DNA of 58,700 nt from Acetobacterium sp. (GTDB lineage Bacteria; Bacillota; Clostridia; Eubacteriales; Eubacteriaceae). The stretch spans positions 1 to 58,700 of the forward strand of contig NZ_JAUSPS010000045.1 in assembly GCF_030652775.1 (NCBI RefSeq). Reading direction: 5' to 3'. Each line of letters begins with the position of its first letter. The first letter of the stretch is position 1. The notes under the pieces are model-generated. The model searched no databases. It had not been told where the DNA came from and saw nothing but the letters and a program-made list of their open reading frames with translations. Below are positions 31,756 to 41,293 of this stretch, one piece after another. The translations under genes and the position numbers were made by a program.

Positions 31756-31904
31756 TATCCTTACCTCGTAATTTGACGTTATCGGTCTGATTTATTCAAA
31801 CCTGAGATTCTATGTGAATTCCGGTCTGACGCAAACCAACTTTTTTCTATGTTTCTCTTATCATTAAGTGCTAGTTATGTGCTATGAAGCTTATGATGCT
31901 TAAT

Positions 31905-31955
31905 ACAAAATAGATGATTTATTCTAATGCTCTGCATCGAAATAAACCATCTATC
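31905..31955 (-). terminator. Intrinsic terminator after the nudix gene
   Basis: A 14-bp stem with one G-U pair (31910-31923 with 31941-31954) is followed by only four T, so it is strong in stem and weak in tail. The surrounding gap, 31756-31969, holds nothing else I can support apart from an ATTAAG/CTTAAT short inverted repeat. Confidence 0.6.
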
Positions 31956-31969
31956 CTCATTGAACATTA

Positions 31970-32518
31970 TTATTCTGCTATCAGTCTTCTTGCGGCAATG
32001 GAAAAATAATAGCCCAGCGCCGCGGCGGTTTTACCGTCAATGAACTGTCCGTTAATAAACAGGGTTCGAGCTGTCCGCACTGGTATTTTAATGACTCGGA
32101 TGAATTCATCCGGGTCTTCTTCCAGGGGATCCCAGACAAATTCGGTGGCACAAAACAGGGTAATTTTCTCTGAACAATAACCCGGGGTCGGGATAAAATC
32201 TCCCAGCTTAAAAAGATTAACCGGACGATAACCGATTTCTTCGCAGCATTCCCGAATTGCAGCGGCTTCAGGGGTTTCACCAGGTTCCAGTAAACCAGCC
32301 GGAATTTCCGTCAGCAGCTGCTGACTGGCAATCCGGTATTGTTTCACAAAGATCATCTGTCCATCTTTAACTGCTAAAACAGCTACCGCTCCCTGGTGTT
32401 CAACAATCTCCCGTTTAGAAAAACTACCATCCGGAAGCAAAACCTCATCAATCCGCAGCTTAACAATCCGGCCATCATAAATGACCTCACTCTTTACGGT
32501 TTTTTCAAATTGTTTCAT
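31970..32518 (-). CDS. NUDIX hydrolase, ADP-ribose pyrophosphatase type
   Basis: This 182-residue protein has a complete nudix box, [23 protein letters not shown] (residues about 91-113), after [19 protein letters not shown], the pattern of NudF-type ADP-ribose pyrophosphatases. It probably clears ADP-ribose. The start at 32518 has GAGG six bases upstream; the GTG two codons earlier is less likely. It overlaps the end of nrdR by 14 bases. Confidence 0.88.
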   Translation of the reverse strand: MKQFEKTVKSEVIYDGRIVKLRIDEVLLPDGSFSKREIVEHQGAVAVLAVKDGQMIFVKQYRIASQQLLTEIPAGLLEPGETPEAAAIRECCEEIGYRPVNLFKLGDFIPTPGYCSEKITLFCATEFVWDPLEEDPDEFIRVIKIPVRTARTLFINGQFIDGKTAAALGYYFSIAARRLIAE

Positions 32519-32987
32519 GCGCACCCTCTGCCTGTTTTTCTGAAATTAATCGTTCCAGCTCATCCATAAACGAGGCCACGTCCTTAAACTGCCGATAGAC
32601 GGAAGCAAAACGGACATAGGCGACCTGGTCCATGCTCTTTAAGGCAACCATGACCTGTTCTCCGATCAACGAAGATGGGACTTCTTTCATTTCACTCTGA
32701 TAGAGACTCCGTTCCAGATCATCGACCACTGTTTTAATGGTATCAATGGGAACCGGCCGTTTTTCACAGGCCTTAATCATGCCATTGAATATTTTATTTT
32801 TATCGAAGGCTGTTCGCTGACCGCCTTTTTTAACAACAATCAGCGGGATGTTTTCGACCCGTTCGTAGGTCGTGAAACGTTTATTGCAGCGATTGCACTC
32901 CCTGCGTCTGCGGATCATTGTTCCTTCTTCGGATGGTCGTGAATCGACCACCTTGCTGTCATCGAACGCACAATACGGACATTTCAT
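32505..32987 (-). CDS. nrdR: Transcriptional repressor NrdR
   Basis: This 160-residue protein has an N-terminal zinc ribbon ([17 protein letters not shown], then [12 protein letters not shown] with the second Cys pair) and an ATP-cone domain ([19 protein letters not shown]). NrdR senses dATP/ATP and represses ribonucleotide reductase genes through NrdR boxes. It follows ftsZ by five bases on the same strand, so it may be co-transcribed with division genes. Confidence 0.95.
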   Translation of the reverse strand: MKCPYCAFDDSKVVDSRPSEEGTMIRRRRECNRCNKRFTTYERVENIPLIVVKKGGQRTAFDKNKIFNGMIKACEKRPVPIDTIKTVVDDLERSLYQSEMKEVPSSLIGEQVMVALKSMDQVAYVRFASVYRQFKDVASFMDELERLISEKQAEGAHETI

Positions 32988-32992
32988 AAGTA

Positions 32993-34045
32993 TTATTCTT
33001 GGGTCAGGAAATCTGGAATTGAAAATTCGCCAACCGAATCATTGGCACTCTTAACAACTTTTTTAATAACGGCTTTCTTTTCTTTTTCACCGCCAGATAA
33101 AAAGCCTGTCGCAATAACCGTAATTTTGATTTCATCGCCTAAGGATTCATCAATGGTTGCCCCAAAAATAACGTTGGCATCTGGGTCAGAAGCTTCTCTG
33201 GCAATGCTGGCAGCTTTATCGACTTCAAATAAGGAAAGATCTTCGCCAGCAGTGATATTAAGCAGCACCCCGGTTGCCCCATCGATCTGGGTTTCCAGCA
33301 ACGGACTGAGAATCGCTTGTTTAGCCGCTTCTTCAGCACGGTTATCGCCAGTAGCGCGACCAACACCCATATGAGCTAGGCCAGTATCTTTCATAATTGT
33401 TTTAACATCGGCAAAGTCAAGACTGATCAGTCCTGGCATCGCGATCAGATCCGAGATACTTTTGACGCCCTGGAGCAATACATCATCGGCTAATTTAAAC
33501 GCATCTTTCAGAGAGGTTGATTTATCGGCCATTCTTAATAGTCGATCATTGGGGATCGTTACCAGAGAATCGACATTTTCCTGTAAAAATTCACTGGCAA
33601 TCTGGGCATTACGCATCCGTACCCGACCTTCAAAAGAGAACGGTTTAGTGACCACACCAATGGTTAAAATGCCCATGTCTTTGGCGATTTTTGCAATAAT
33701 CGGCGCAGCACCGGATCCGGTTCCGCCGCCCATACCGGCTGTTAAAAACAATAGATCGGTGTCTTTGATCATATCTGCAATTGCGTCTTTGCTTTCTTCT
33801 GCGGCTTTCTGACCAATCTCAGGATTTCCCCCGGAACCAAGTCCTTGAGTAATTTTTTCCCCGATTTGAAGCTTCTTTTCGGATAAAGCTAAGGCCAGGG
33901 CTTGTTTATCGGTATTGATCGCAATAAAATCGACGCCCTTCATCCCGGCTTCAATCATCCGATTAATGGCGTTATTTCCGCCACCACCAACACCTATAAC
34001 ACGAATTTTTGCAAAATTATCGTAATTCCCATCTAATTCAAACAC
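32993..34045 (-). CDS. ftsZ: Cell division protein FtsZ
   Basis: This 350-residue tubulin homologue has [15 protein letters not shown] near residue 15, the GTP-binding [16 protein letters not shown] near 105, the T7 region with [11 protein letters not shown], and the C-terminal peptide SIPDFLTQE that binds FtsA/SepF-type partners. It forms the division ring. The start is GTG at 34045 with AAGAGGAGG seven bases upstream; a longer frame to 34120 adds 25 unlikely residues. The gap to ftsQ (34046-34313) holds a candidate promoter. Confidence 0.96.
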   Translation of the reverse strand: MFELDGNYDNFAKIRVIGVGGGGNNAINRMIEAGMKGVDFIAINTDKQALALALSEKKLQIGEKITQGLGSGGNPEIGQKAAEESKDAIADMIKDTDLLFLTAGMGGGTGSGAAPIIAKIAKDMGILTIGVVTKPFSFEGRVRMRNAQIASEFLQENVDSLVTIPNDRLLRMADKSTSLKDAFKLADDVLLQGVKSISDLIAMPGLISLDFADVKTIMKDTGLAHMGVGRATGDNRAEEAAKQAILSPLLETQIDGATGVLLNITAGEDLSLFEVDKAASIAREASDPDANVIFGATIDESLGDEIKITVIATGFLSGGEKEKKAVIKKVVKSANDSVGEFSIPDFLTQE

Positions 34046-34196
34046 TTTTATTCCTCCTCTTACTAAACAGCTTTCTCGTTCTAAATTGATATCTCTTGTA
34101 TCTTTTTTCCTGAAACACATGAATTGCCTCAGTTGCTTTTCATCTTTAATAACACTTCTCTCCCGTATTTATGGCTAAAGAAATGTTCACCCCTTT

Positions 34197-34225
34197 ATAT
34201 TAACCTTTATTTCCAAATTTTTCAA
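34197..34225 (-). promoter_or_regulatory. Candidate sigma-A promoter of ftsZ
   Basis: TTGAAA (34220-34225) and TAATAT (34197-34202) are 17 bases apart on the minus strand, about 150 bases before the ftsZ start. It lies in the 268-base gap after ftsQ, which otherwise holds only AT-rich sequence and a weak inverted repeat near 34259-34283. Confidence 0.5.
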
Positions 34226-34313
34226 CTAGTGAATAATAAATTAAGTAAAATAACGCCGATATTTTATTGTTCAACAAAATATTAAGCAGAAATCGTGAGA
34301 AGTGCCGAGACTT

Positions 34314-35159
34314 TTAACGGGGTTTGATGACTGGCTTTGTCCCCGCCGCTAAATTAATAATCATATTGCTGGTGTTCTTATCCAGATTTGTTTGGATATA
34401 AGCCTTATTCTCCAGATAATTATTGTAATCCCAAAGAATAAAAACCGTCCCATTCTTTGTGACAATTTCATAGGTATTCACGTCTGTCATCCGTACCTCA
34501 GATATTTTCCCTAAATTGCCGTCATTTTTCAAGTCTTTCAAAATGTTCATCACGGTATCAAAACGCCAATAAGGTTCAACTGCCACTTCTTTACCAATTT
34601 CTGAAATAGTAACGGCATCACTGCCAAAAATCAGGGGGATATCAGTTTTTCTTAAGTACTCCCCATCTTCAATCAGTTTTTTGTCGTCGGCGAGATAATA
34701 AACCTTGTTATCATAATTAACGGCGCATATTGGTACCGACTCCGCCATCCGGATCAAAATCTTATTCGGCATGATCTTGAAAATTTCCAATTCATCTAAA
34801 TTCATCAAAGCACTAATATTATAATTGGCCTGATTGACATCAATCAAAAAAATACTCTCCCCAATGCTTATTCCTGATGCCTCGACAACCGTCTGAGTGT
34901 CAACAATCTCATTTCCAACCACTTCAATTTCAGCCACGTTAAAGATCCCTAGATTGACGGCCTGATAAACACCGAAGCTGATGACACCAATCACCCCTAA
35001 AATGATCAGGATAGTAATCAGACCCTTCATCAGTCGTTTGCGCTTATTTATTTTTCGCTGCCGCCGCCGTTGTTCCCGGAGTTCCTGCTTTGACAGCTCG
35101 TGGTGTTGTGGTTTTTTAATGCTTTTTTCTTTGGGTTTTTTCTTCTTTGATCGTTTCAT
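34314..35159 (-). CDS. ftsQ: Cell division protein FtsQ/DivIB
   Basis: This 281-residue bitopic protein has a strongly basic cytoplasmic N-terminus of about 45 residues, a single membrane helix (about 46-68), an extracellular POTRA domain (FNVAEIEVVGNEIVDTQTVVEASG, IFLIDVNQANYNISALMNLDEL), and an FtsQ/DivIB beta domain. It is part of the FtsQLB-type complex that activates septal wall synthesis. It overlaps murG at one base. Confidence 0.9.
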   Translation of the reverse strand: MKRSKKKKPKEKSIKKPQHHELSKQELREQRRRQRKINKRKRLMKGLITILIILGVIGVISFGVYQAVNLGIFNVAEIEVVGNEIVDTQTVVEASGISIGESIFLIDVNQANYNISALMNLDELEIFKIMPNKILIRMAESVPICAVNYDNKVYYLADDKKLIEDGEYLRKTDIPLIFGSDAVTISEIGKEVAVEPYWRFDTVMNILKDLKNDGNLGKISEVRMTDVNTYEIVTKNGTVFILWDYNNYLENKAYIQTNLDKNTSNMIINLAAGTKPVIKPR

Positions 35160-36262
35160 TAATTCTCCATTAACTTATTTATTTCATCATAAATCCGATC
35201 TCCGGCATTAATAATGCTTTGTTCCCTGGTAATGCGGCACATGTTCTGGCGTTTTTCATCATCCTCCAATAACGACTCAACGGTTTGAATAAGCAGCGCT
35301 CCGGTCAGATCCCGATCCTTGATGAGAACTCCGCCACCCGGATCGGTAATTACCCGGGCATTAAATTCCTGATGATTTCCGGCTGCCATGGGGTAGGGAA
35401 CCAGAATTGAAGGTACCCCTACGGCCTGGATTTCAGCCACCGACATCGCTCCAGAACGGCTGATCACCAGATCGGCTGCCCCTAAAAGGCGGTGCACCTC
35501 ATTGCTGTAGGCTTCCACAAAAACATGACCGGATGGTGAGCGTCCCAGGTTTTCCACTTCTTGTTTGATGGACTCATACTGATCTTTTCCGGTTAAATGA
35601 TAAACGACCCGATCATCTCGCTCTATATACGATGCAATCAATGACAGGGCACTTTGGTTGATCGAACCGGCGCCCTGGCTACCACCCATAATTAAGATCA
35701 TTTTTTGTGAATCTGATAGATTCAGGTTCTTCCGCAATTCGCCTCGGTCAATCTGATGATATTCCGAGCGCACCGGATTTCCAGCCAGAAAGGTTCGTTC
35801 CCTGGGAAAATACTTTTCGGCCTCTTTAAAACTGATGGCAATCCGATCCACCCGTTTTCCCAGCATCAGATTTGTTTTGCCGGGATAGGCATTCTGTTCA
35901 TGAATCATTGTTTTTATTTTCCGGCGGCTGGCGATCAAGAGCAATGGTCCGGCGGTAAAGCCGCCAGTTCCAATGACCAGATCCGGCTGATGTTTCTTGA
36001 TTATTTTTTTAGCATCGCTAAGCCCGTCAAAAATTCCTTTAATCGCTACCAGGGTTTCCAATGAGGCTTTTCGTTCAAATCCTCTGACCCGAATATACTC
36101 AATCGGATATCCAAACTGGGGGATAATGTTTTTCTCCATCCCCACCATCGATCCGATAAAGATTATTTCTGCCCCTGGATTTTCGCTTTTTATTTTTTCA
36201 GCAATCGCCAGTCCCGGGTATATATGTCCCCCGGTTCCGCCCGCTGCAATAAGTACTTTCAC
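35159..36262 (-). CDS. murG: MurG: UDP-GlcNAc transferase making lipid II
   Basis: This 367-residue GT-B glycosyltransferase has AAGGTGGHIYPGLAIAEKI at residues 5-23, IGTGGFTAGPLLL, MIHEQNAYPGKTN, MGGSQGAGSINQS, and the C-terminal SRSGAMSVAEIQAVGVPSIL with the donor-binding Glu. It adds GlcNAc to lipid I on the inner membrane face. It lies between ftsW and ftsQ, the usual dcw order. Confidence 0.96.
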   Translation of the reverse strand: MKVLIAAGGTGGHIYPGLAIAEKIKSENPGAEIIFIGSMVGMEKNIIPQFGYPIEYIRVRGFERKASLETLVAIKGIFDGLSDAKKIIKKHQPDLVIGTGGFTAGPLLLIASRRKIKTMIHEQNAYPGKTNLMLGKRVDRIAISFKEAEKYFPRERTFLAGNPVRSEYHQIDRGELRKNLNLSDSQKMILIMGGSQGAGSINQSALSLIASYIERDDRVVYHLTGKDQYESIKQEVENLGRSPSGHVFVEAYSNEVHRLLGAADLVISRSGAMSVAEIQAVGVPSILVPYPMAAGNHQEFNARVITDPGGGVLIKDRDLTGALLIQTVESLLEDDEKRQNMCRITREQSIINAGDRIYDEINKLMEN

Positions 36263-36265
36263 AGT

Positions 36266-37405
36266 CTACCTCACAATCTTTTTCTTGTTGAGCACTGGTT
36301 TTCTGTTTTGCTCCAGTTTCTTGCCAAGATCAACATTTCTGGAGATATTTAAAATCGGGCCCATCATCGCAAACAGAATGACCATCGAGGAGCCACCGGC
36401 ACTAATAAAAGGTAAGGCCATCCCAGTTACCGGGATAATCGCTGCGGCAACACCAACATTAACCAGAACCTGGAACGCCAGCAACAGCATAACGCTGCTG
36501 GTATACAGATAGGCAAAGGTATCCTGGGATTTTTGGGCAATCTGGAAGCCCCGCCAGATAACAAAAGCAAACAGACCCAAAACCAGCAAACAGCCGATAA
36601 AACCAAATTCTTCGGCAATATTGGCAAAGATAAAGTCATTTTGCAACTCCGGCAAAAACAGATACTTTTGCTTTCCGTTGCCCAAACCGCGGCCAAAGAT
36701 CCCCCCGGTACCGATCGCTAAAAGCGACTGGGATATCTGGTAATCATACCCCCCTTTGCCCAAAAAAACATTAAATCGATCCAACCGCCAGGGCTCGGCA
36801 ATCATTAAACCAGCCACTGCCAATAATCCAAAACCCAGATAAGGATAAAAAAGTTTAAATTTAATGCCGCCAAAATAAAGCACCCCAACAGCGGCCAGGG
36901 CAATGGCCATGGCCGCACTCAAAGACGGTTCAATGGCAGTCAGGCCGCAGATCAGTCCCAGGGGCAGCATGCAATTCAGTAAAAACGGCATGTTTTCTTT
37001 GATAATGCCGGGTTTTCGGGAAATAATGGTACTGAAATAAAGGATAACAGCGACCTTGGCCAATTCCGATGGCTGGAAGGTGGTCACTTTCAAATCGATC
37101 CACCGCCTCGCATCATTTACCTTTAATCCGATTCCCGGGATTAAAACGATAATCAGGAGAAAAACAGAAATCACAATACCGACAAGATAGTATTTTTTAT
37201 AAACCCGGTAATCAATCTTGCTCATGACCCCCATGACGGTCACGCCCAAAATGACAAAAAACAACTGTTTCAAGAACAGGGCATAACCTTTTTCCCCACT
37301 AATCGTGGATGAGTACATGCTGGCACTAAATACCATGATAACCCCGATGCCCGCCAATAACATCAGCGCAATCAAAAAGGGTCGATCTATTTTTCCATTT
37401 TTCAT
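36266..37405 (-). CDS. ftsW: Lipid II polymerase FtsW (SEDS family)
   Basis: This 379-residue protein with ten membrane helices has SEDS motifs, including RRWIDLKVTTFQPSELAKVA (catalytic Asp loop region), GGIFGRGLGNGKQKYLFLPE and FISAGGSSMVILFAMMG. FtsW polymerises lipid II with a partner class B PBP, here likely the one at 41294-43702. Its position in the murD-ftsW-murG-ftsQ row favours FtsW over RodA or SpoVE, though in spore formers the locus copy is sometimes called SpoVE. Confidence 0.92.
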   Translation of the reverse strand: MKNGKIDRPFLIALMLLAGIGVIMVFSASMYSSTISGEKGYALFLKQLFFVILGVTVMGVMSKIDYRVYKKYYLVGIVISVFLLIIVLIPGIGLKVNDARRWIDLKVTTFQPSELAKVAVILYFSTIISRKPGIIKENMPFLLNCMLPLGLICGLTAIEPSLSAAMAIALAAVGVLYFGGIKFKLFYPYLGFGLLAVAGLMIAEPWRLDRFNVFLGKGGYDYQISQSLLAIGTGGIFGRGLGNGKQKYLFLPELQNDFIFANIAEEFGFIGCLLVLGLFAFVIWRGFQIAQKSQDTFAYLYTSSVMLLLAFQVLVNVGVAAAIIPVTGMALPFISAGGSSMVILFAMMGPILNISRNVDLGKKLEQNRKPVLNKKKIVR

Positions 37406-37423
37406 GGTTTACTCCTCGGATTC

Positions 37424-38785
37424 TTATTGATTTTCGGTCACCAAGCGTTTGAAAACCCGACCTCGGATTTCATAGTTGTCAAACATATCCCAGCTGGCAC
37501 AGGCGGGTGATAACAAGACGGTATCACCGGATTCTGCTGCTGCTTTGGCACAGGCAACCGCTTCCTCGTAATTGTCAACTTTGGTGATGGCCGTAAAGCC
37601 CTTGGCATTGGCGGTTTTAATGAGATCATCAGCGGTAACACCTAGCACGATCAGTCGTTTGACGCATTTTGCCACCAGCTCCATCAGCTCGGAATAGTCT
37701 TCCTTTTTATCATATCCCCCGGCCAGCAGAATAATCGGTTCTTCCACCGCATTAAGGGCCGTGATGGTGGCATTGGTATTCGTGCCTTTGGAGTCGTTGA
37801 TATAGGTCACGCCCGCAAAACAGCCCACCATTTCTAGTCGGTGCTCCACTCCGGCAAAGGTTTTAAGCACCTGGACAATGACCGCCAGCTCCACTCCTGA
37901 AAAATAGGCCAAGGTCAGTGCTGCTAGAGCATTCATGGTATTATGGGGACCGATGATACCTAATTCGTCTTCCCGACAGACCAAAATCGTATCTTGGCCG
38001 TTGTTAATATAGATTTTGCCATTTAAACACCAGGCGCCATAATCGACGGTTTTTTGATAACTAAAAAAAGCTTTTTTCGAATGCGCCTTCGCACCTAATT
38101 CGCAGACTAAGGGGTCATCTCCATTTAATACCAACAGGTCTTCATTTGTTTGATTTTCAAATATCCGGCCTTTGGCATTGACATAATTTTCCATCGTCAG
38201 GTGACGATCCAGATGATCTGGGGTCAGATTGAGAATCGCTGCCGCCCGAGGCCGAAAAGTATCGATGGTCTCCAATTGGAAACTGCTGATCTCGGTCACA
38301 AATACTTCGTCTTCTGTGGCATTGTCGACGTAGTTGGTAATCGGATCGCCAATATTTCCCACCACATAGGTTCCCCGGCCTGAGGCTTTGAATATTTCCC
38401 CCAACAGGGTGGTGGTGGTGGTCTTTCCATTGGTTCCGGTAATCGCAATAAAAGGTGTTCTTGTCAATCGATAGGCCGCTTCTACCTCTCCAGTGACAGG
38501 AATACCCTGTTCGTAGGCTGCTTGAATTATCGGGATAATCAACGGCACTCCAGGACTTACCACCACTTCATCAATCACTTGTAAAATCTCTGGACTGGGC
38601 TGAATGCCAAAAATCGATTCAAAGTCGGGATTTTTTTCATAATCCAGAATCTGGGGAAATTCTTTTAAAACAATGCCCGATGCCCGGGTATCGGTTAATA
38701 CCACTGCTTCGCCATGATTTAATAATAATTCGGTGACAGCTACCCCACTTCGGGCGGCTCCTATCACCAGAGTCCTTTTTCTCAT
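37424..38785 (-). CDS. murD: MurD: UDP-MurNAc-L-alanine:D-glutamate ligase
   Basis: This 453-residue Mur ligase has an N-terminal Rossmann domain (LVIGAARSGVAVTELLLNHG), the ATP-binding AITGTNGKTTTTTLLGEIF near residue 112, TEISSFQLETIDTFRP (the MurD-specific EISSFQL), LNLTPDHLDRH, and the C-terminal HRLEMVGCFAGVTYINDSKG-type block. It adds D-Glu to the growing peptide stem. Confidence 0.96.
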   Translation of the reverse strand: MRKRTLVIGAARSGVAVTELLLNHGEAVVLTDTRASGIVLKEFPQILDYEKNPDFESIFGIQPSPEILQVIDEVVVSPGVPLIIPIIQAAYEQGIPVTGEVEAAYRLTRTPFIAITGTNGKTTTTTLLGEIFKASGRGTYVVGNIGDPITNYVDNATEDEVFVTEISSFQLETIDTFRPRAAAILNLTPDHLDRHLTMENYVNAKGRIFENQTNEDLLVLNGDDPLVCELGAKAHSKKAFFSYQKTVDYGAWCLNGKIYINNGQDTILVCREDELGIIGPHNTMNALAALTLAYFSGVELAVIVQVLKTFAGVEHRLEMVGCFAGVTYINDSKGTNTNATITALNAVEEPIILLAGGYDKKEDYSELMELVAKCVKRLIVLGVTADDLIKTANAKGFTAITKVDNYEEAVACAKAAAESGDTVLLSPACASWDMFDNYEIRGRVFKRLVTENQ

Positions 38786-38797
38786 AATGCGCTTCTC

Positions 38798-39772
38798 CTA
38801 TCCTAAACAAATAAATGCAATGGTTACAAAAATGGCAGTAGCGACCCAGAAGACAGTGACAACCCGGGTTTCGCTCCAACCAGACAATTCGAAATGATGA
38901 TGAATCGGAGCCATCTTAAAAAATCGCTTTCCCCCGGTAGATTTAAAGTAGCCCACCTGAATCACAACCGATAAGGCCTCGATGACAAACAAGGCTCCGG
39001 CGATAAGCAGAAAAATCTGCAGCTGGGTAATGATGGCCATGACTACAATAGCGCCTCCCAACGCCATCGAACCAGTGTCTCCCATAAAGATATCAGCGGG
39101 ATTTGAATTATGTCTTAAGAAACCCAAGCAGCCGCCAATGATGGCCCCAATAAAAATACTGGTATTGGCCTGGGGCAGAACCAGCGAACCGACAAAAAAG
39201 AAAATGGCAACAATCAGGCTTACCCCGGAAGCCAGTCCATCCAGTCCATCCGTTAAATTAACGGCATTGACGATGGATACCACGGCGATAACGGTAAATG
39301 GCACATACCAGATCCCGAAATCAACGCTCTGATTCATCAAAGGCACGACCAGTTCCGAGCCAATTGTCGGTGAATAATACGCATAGAGGGCAATGGCCAG
39401 AGCCCCAATACACTGGAGCACCATTTTCTGCCAGGCTCGCAGACCCAGATTATGTTTTTTGGCAACCTTGATATAGTCATCAATAAAGCCCACCGCTCCA
39501 AAATAGAGCATCACCACAATCGGGAAAAAATCCCAGTTTCCAATCAGCGCCGACATGAGAATAAAAGCTGCCAATACGCCCAATTGAATAACCAGCCCGC
39601 CCATGGTTGGGGTTCCTGATTTCTCCAAATGGCTTTGGGGTCCTTCCTCTCTAATGGCCTGCCCAAATTTCAGACGTTTGAGCATGGGGATAAACCGGGG
39701 TGTCACTAAATATACTACCAGAAAGGAAACCAGCAGACTGATCAGTCCTGTTTGTAAAATCGTTATCTCCAT
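38798..39772 (-). CDS. mraY: MraY: phospho-MurNAc-pentapeptide translocase
   Basis: This 324-residue membrane enzyme has MraY motifs: GTPTMGGLVIQLGV early, FIDDYIKVAKKHNLGLRAWQKM (DD metal site), NAVNLTDGLDGLASGVSLI, FMGDTGSMALGG, and MAPIHHHFELSGWSETRVV. It transfers phospho-MurNAc-pentapeptide to undecaprenyl phosphate, giving lipid I. Starts immediately after the murF stop with a one-base overlap. Confidence 0.97.
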   Translation of the reverse strand: MEITILQTGLISLLVSFLVVYLVTPRFIPMLKRLKFGQAIREEGPQSHLEKSGTPTMGGLVIQLGVLAAFILMSALIGNWDFFPIVVMLYFGAVGFIDDYIKVAKKHNLGLRAWQKMVLQCIGALAIALYAYYSPTIGSELVVPLMNQSVDFGIWYVPFTVIAVVSIVNAVNLTDGLDGLASGVSLIVAIFFFVGSLVLPQANTSIFIGAIIGGCLGFLRHNSNPADIFMGDTGSMALGGAIVVMAIITQLQIFLLIAGALFVIEALSVVIQVGYFKSTGGKRFFKMAPIHHHFELSGWSETRVVTVFWVATAIFVTIAFICLG

Positions 39773-41145
39773 TATTGACCGCCTTCCTTAATATAATCAA
39801 TAACCCGTTCCAGACCCATGCCCCGGGATGCTTTAATCAAAATGATATCTCCCGGCTGGACGATCTCTTTTAAACATGCGCCGGCTGCCAGCGCATCCGA
39901 AACCTGGTAGACTTGTCCGGCATTTTCATAGCCCTGACAAATCGACCGACCCAGATCGCCGACACTGATCAGGATATCGGCCTTATTGCGGGCGTAGCTA
40001 CCGACTTCAAGGTGGGCAGCTGGCCCATATTCGCCCATTTCCAACATATCGCCAAGAATCGCAATTTTCCGCTGATAGTCACAGCCCAAGGTGGCCAGAA
40101 CATCCAGGGAAGCTCGCATGGCATCAGGATTAGCGTTGTATGAGTCATTAATAACCTTGATTTCCCCAACTGTGAAAATATCCATCCGATTGCCGCTGGG
40201 AACGAAGGCGTCAAGCCCTTTTTGTATTTCCGATTGGGTCATTTCATAGAAATACCCTAAGCCAATGGCCACCAGACAATTATAGACATTATGTTCGCCA
40301 GGATAATTAAATGTAAAGACTTCATTTTGATCTTCCCATGCCACCTGTATTTCAAGACCGGTTTGACGGGAAGTGTAATTCTGGGCTGTAACGGTATGCT
40401 CGCCCTGCAAGCCAAAGGTTTTAACCTGGTAACGGTTATTTTCTGCTTTTATTTTTTTTAAAAACTCGTCATCGCCATTGATATAGGCAATCCCCTCACT
40501 GGTTAAGGTCTGCAGGATTTCTTTTTTTGCCAGATATATATTCTCCTGGGTTTTTAAGCGCTCAATATGGCTGAGTCCCACATTAGTGATCACGCTGATA
40601 TCCGGATCAACCAGCTGTATTGATTTCGAGATATCTCCCAGATGGTCCATTCCCATTTCGATAACAGCGATCTGATGGTCTGATTCCAAATTACACAGGG
40701 TCTGGGGAATGCCATATTCATTATTAAAGTTCCCGTCTGTTTTCAAGGTATGAAACTTTTGCGACAGTACTGCTGCCACCAGATCCTTGGTGGTTGTTTT
40801 GCCGCTACTGCCGGTAATGGCAATCACCGGGATGCGGTAACGATGCCGGTTAAAACCAGCCAGGGCTTTCATGGCCGCTAATGTTGAAGCGACATAGATA
40901 ACGGTCATTTCTTCCGGAAACAAGCGCTCTCTTTCCTCGGTCAGACAAACCCTGCCGCCATTTGAGCAGGCCTGACTGATGTAGTCGTGGCCGTTATTTG
41001 TTTCCCCAACAATAGGCACATATAAGTCATTGTTGTTTATTTTACGGCTGTCAATAGCAACATTTGTAATTGCCAGTGACTGCGTTCCCTGAAGCAATTC
41101 TCCCCGGGTAATGTGAAGTATTTCATCAATACTGATACTTTCCAT
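39772..41145 (-). CDS. murF: MurF: UDP-MurNAc-tripeptide:D-Ala-D-Ala ligase
   Basis: This 457-residue Mur ligase has DSRKINNNDLYVPIVGETNNGHDYI in its N-terminal domain (read in part), AITGSSGKTTTKDLVAAVL near residue 110, EMGMDHLGDISKS, NVGLSHIERL, and SYNANPDAMRASLDVLA (family signature). It adds D-Ala-D-Ala to complete the pentapeptide. It begins about 150 bases after the PBP gene, past a terminator-like hairpin. Confidence 0.96.
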   Translation of the reverse strand: MESISIDEILHITRGELLQGTQSLAITNVAIDSRKINNNDLYVPIVGETNNGHDYISQACSNGGRVCLTEERERLFPEEMTVIYVASTLAAMKALAGFNRHRYRIPVIAITGSSGKTTTKDLVAAVLSQKFHTLKTDGNFNNEYGIPQTLCNLESDHQIAVIEMGMDHLGDISKSIQLVDPDISVITNVGLSHIERLKTQENIYLAKKEILQTLTSEGIAYINGDDEFLKKIKAENNRYQVKTFGLQGEHTVTAQNYTSRQTGLEIQVAWEDQNEVFTFNYPGEHNVYNCLVAIGLGYFYEMTQSEIQKGLDAFVPSGNRMDIFTVGEIKVINDSYNANPDAMRASLDVLATLGCDYQRKIAILGDMLEMGEYGPAAHLEVGSYARNKADILISVGDLGRSICQGYENAGQVYQVSDALAAGACLKEIVQPGDIILIKASRGMGLERVIDYIKEGGQ

Positions 41146-41251
41146 CGATACTACCTGATCTTTCTTTCATATTTTATTCCGCACTTACTCAATTTTTGCA
41201 TTCTAATCCGCTGTCCAAAAAGACCTGAATATTATATCAAACTTTGAACAT

Positions 41252-41288
41252 AAAGAAAAGCAAGGATTTTCCCCTCGCTTTTCTGTTA
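41252..41288 (-). terminator. Terminator-like hairpin between the PBP gene and murF
   Basis: AGAAAAGCGAGG pairs with CCTTGCTTTTCT (41273-41284 and 41254-41265 on the minus strand, one G-U pair). The following T-run is short (TTTATG). It may reduce readthrough, splitting the dcw cluster into mraZ-to-PBP and murF-to-ftsQ parts. Confidence 0.55.
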
Positions 41289-41293
41289 CTTTA

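Noticed and set aside
34046-34120. 25-residue N-terminal extension of FtsZ
   Set aside because: The GTG at 34045 with AAGAGGAGG fits the usual FtsZ start; the extension is not conserved-looking.
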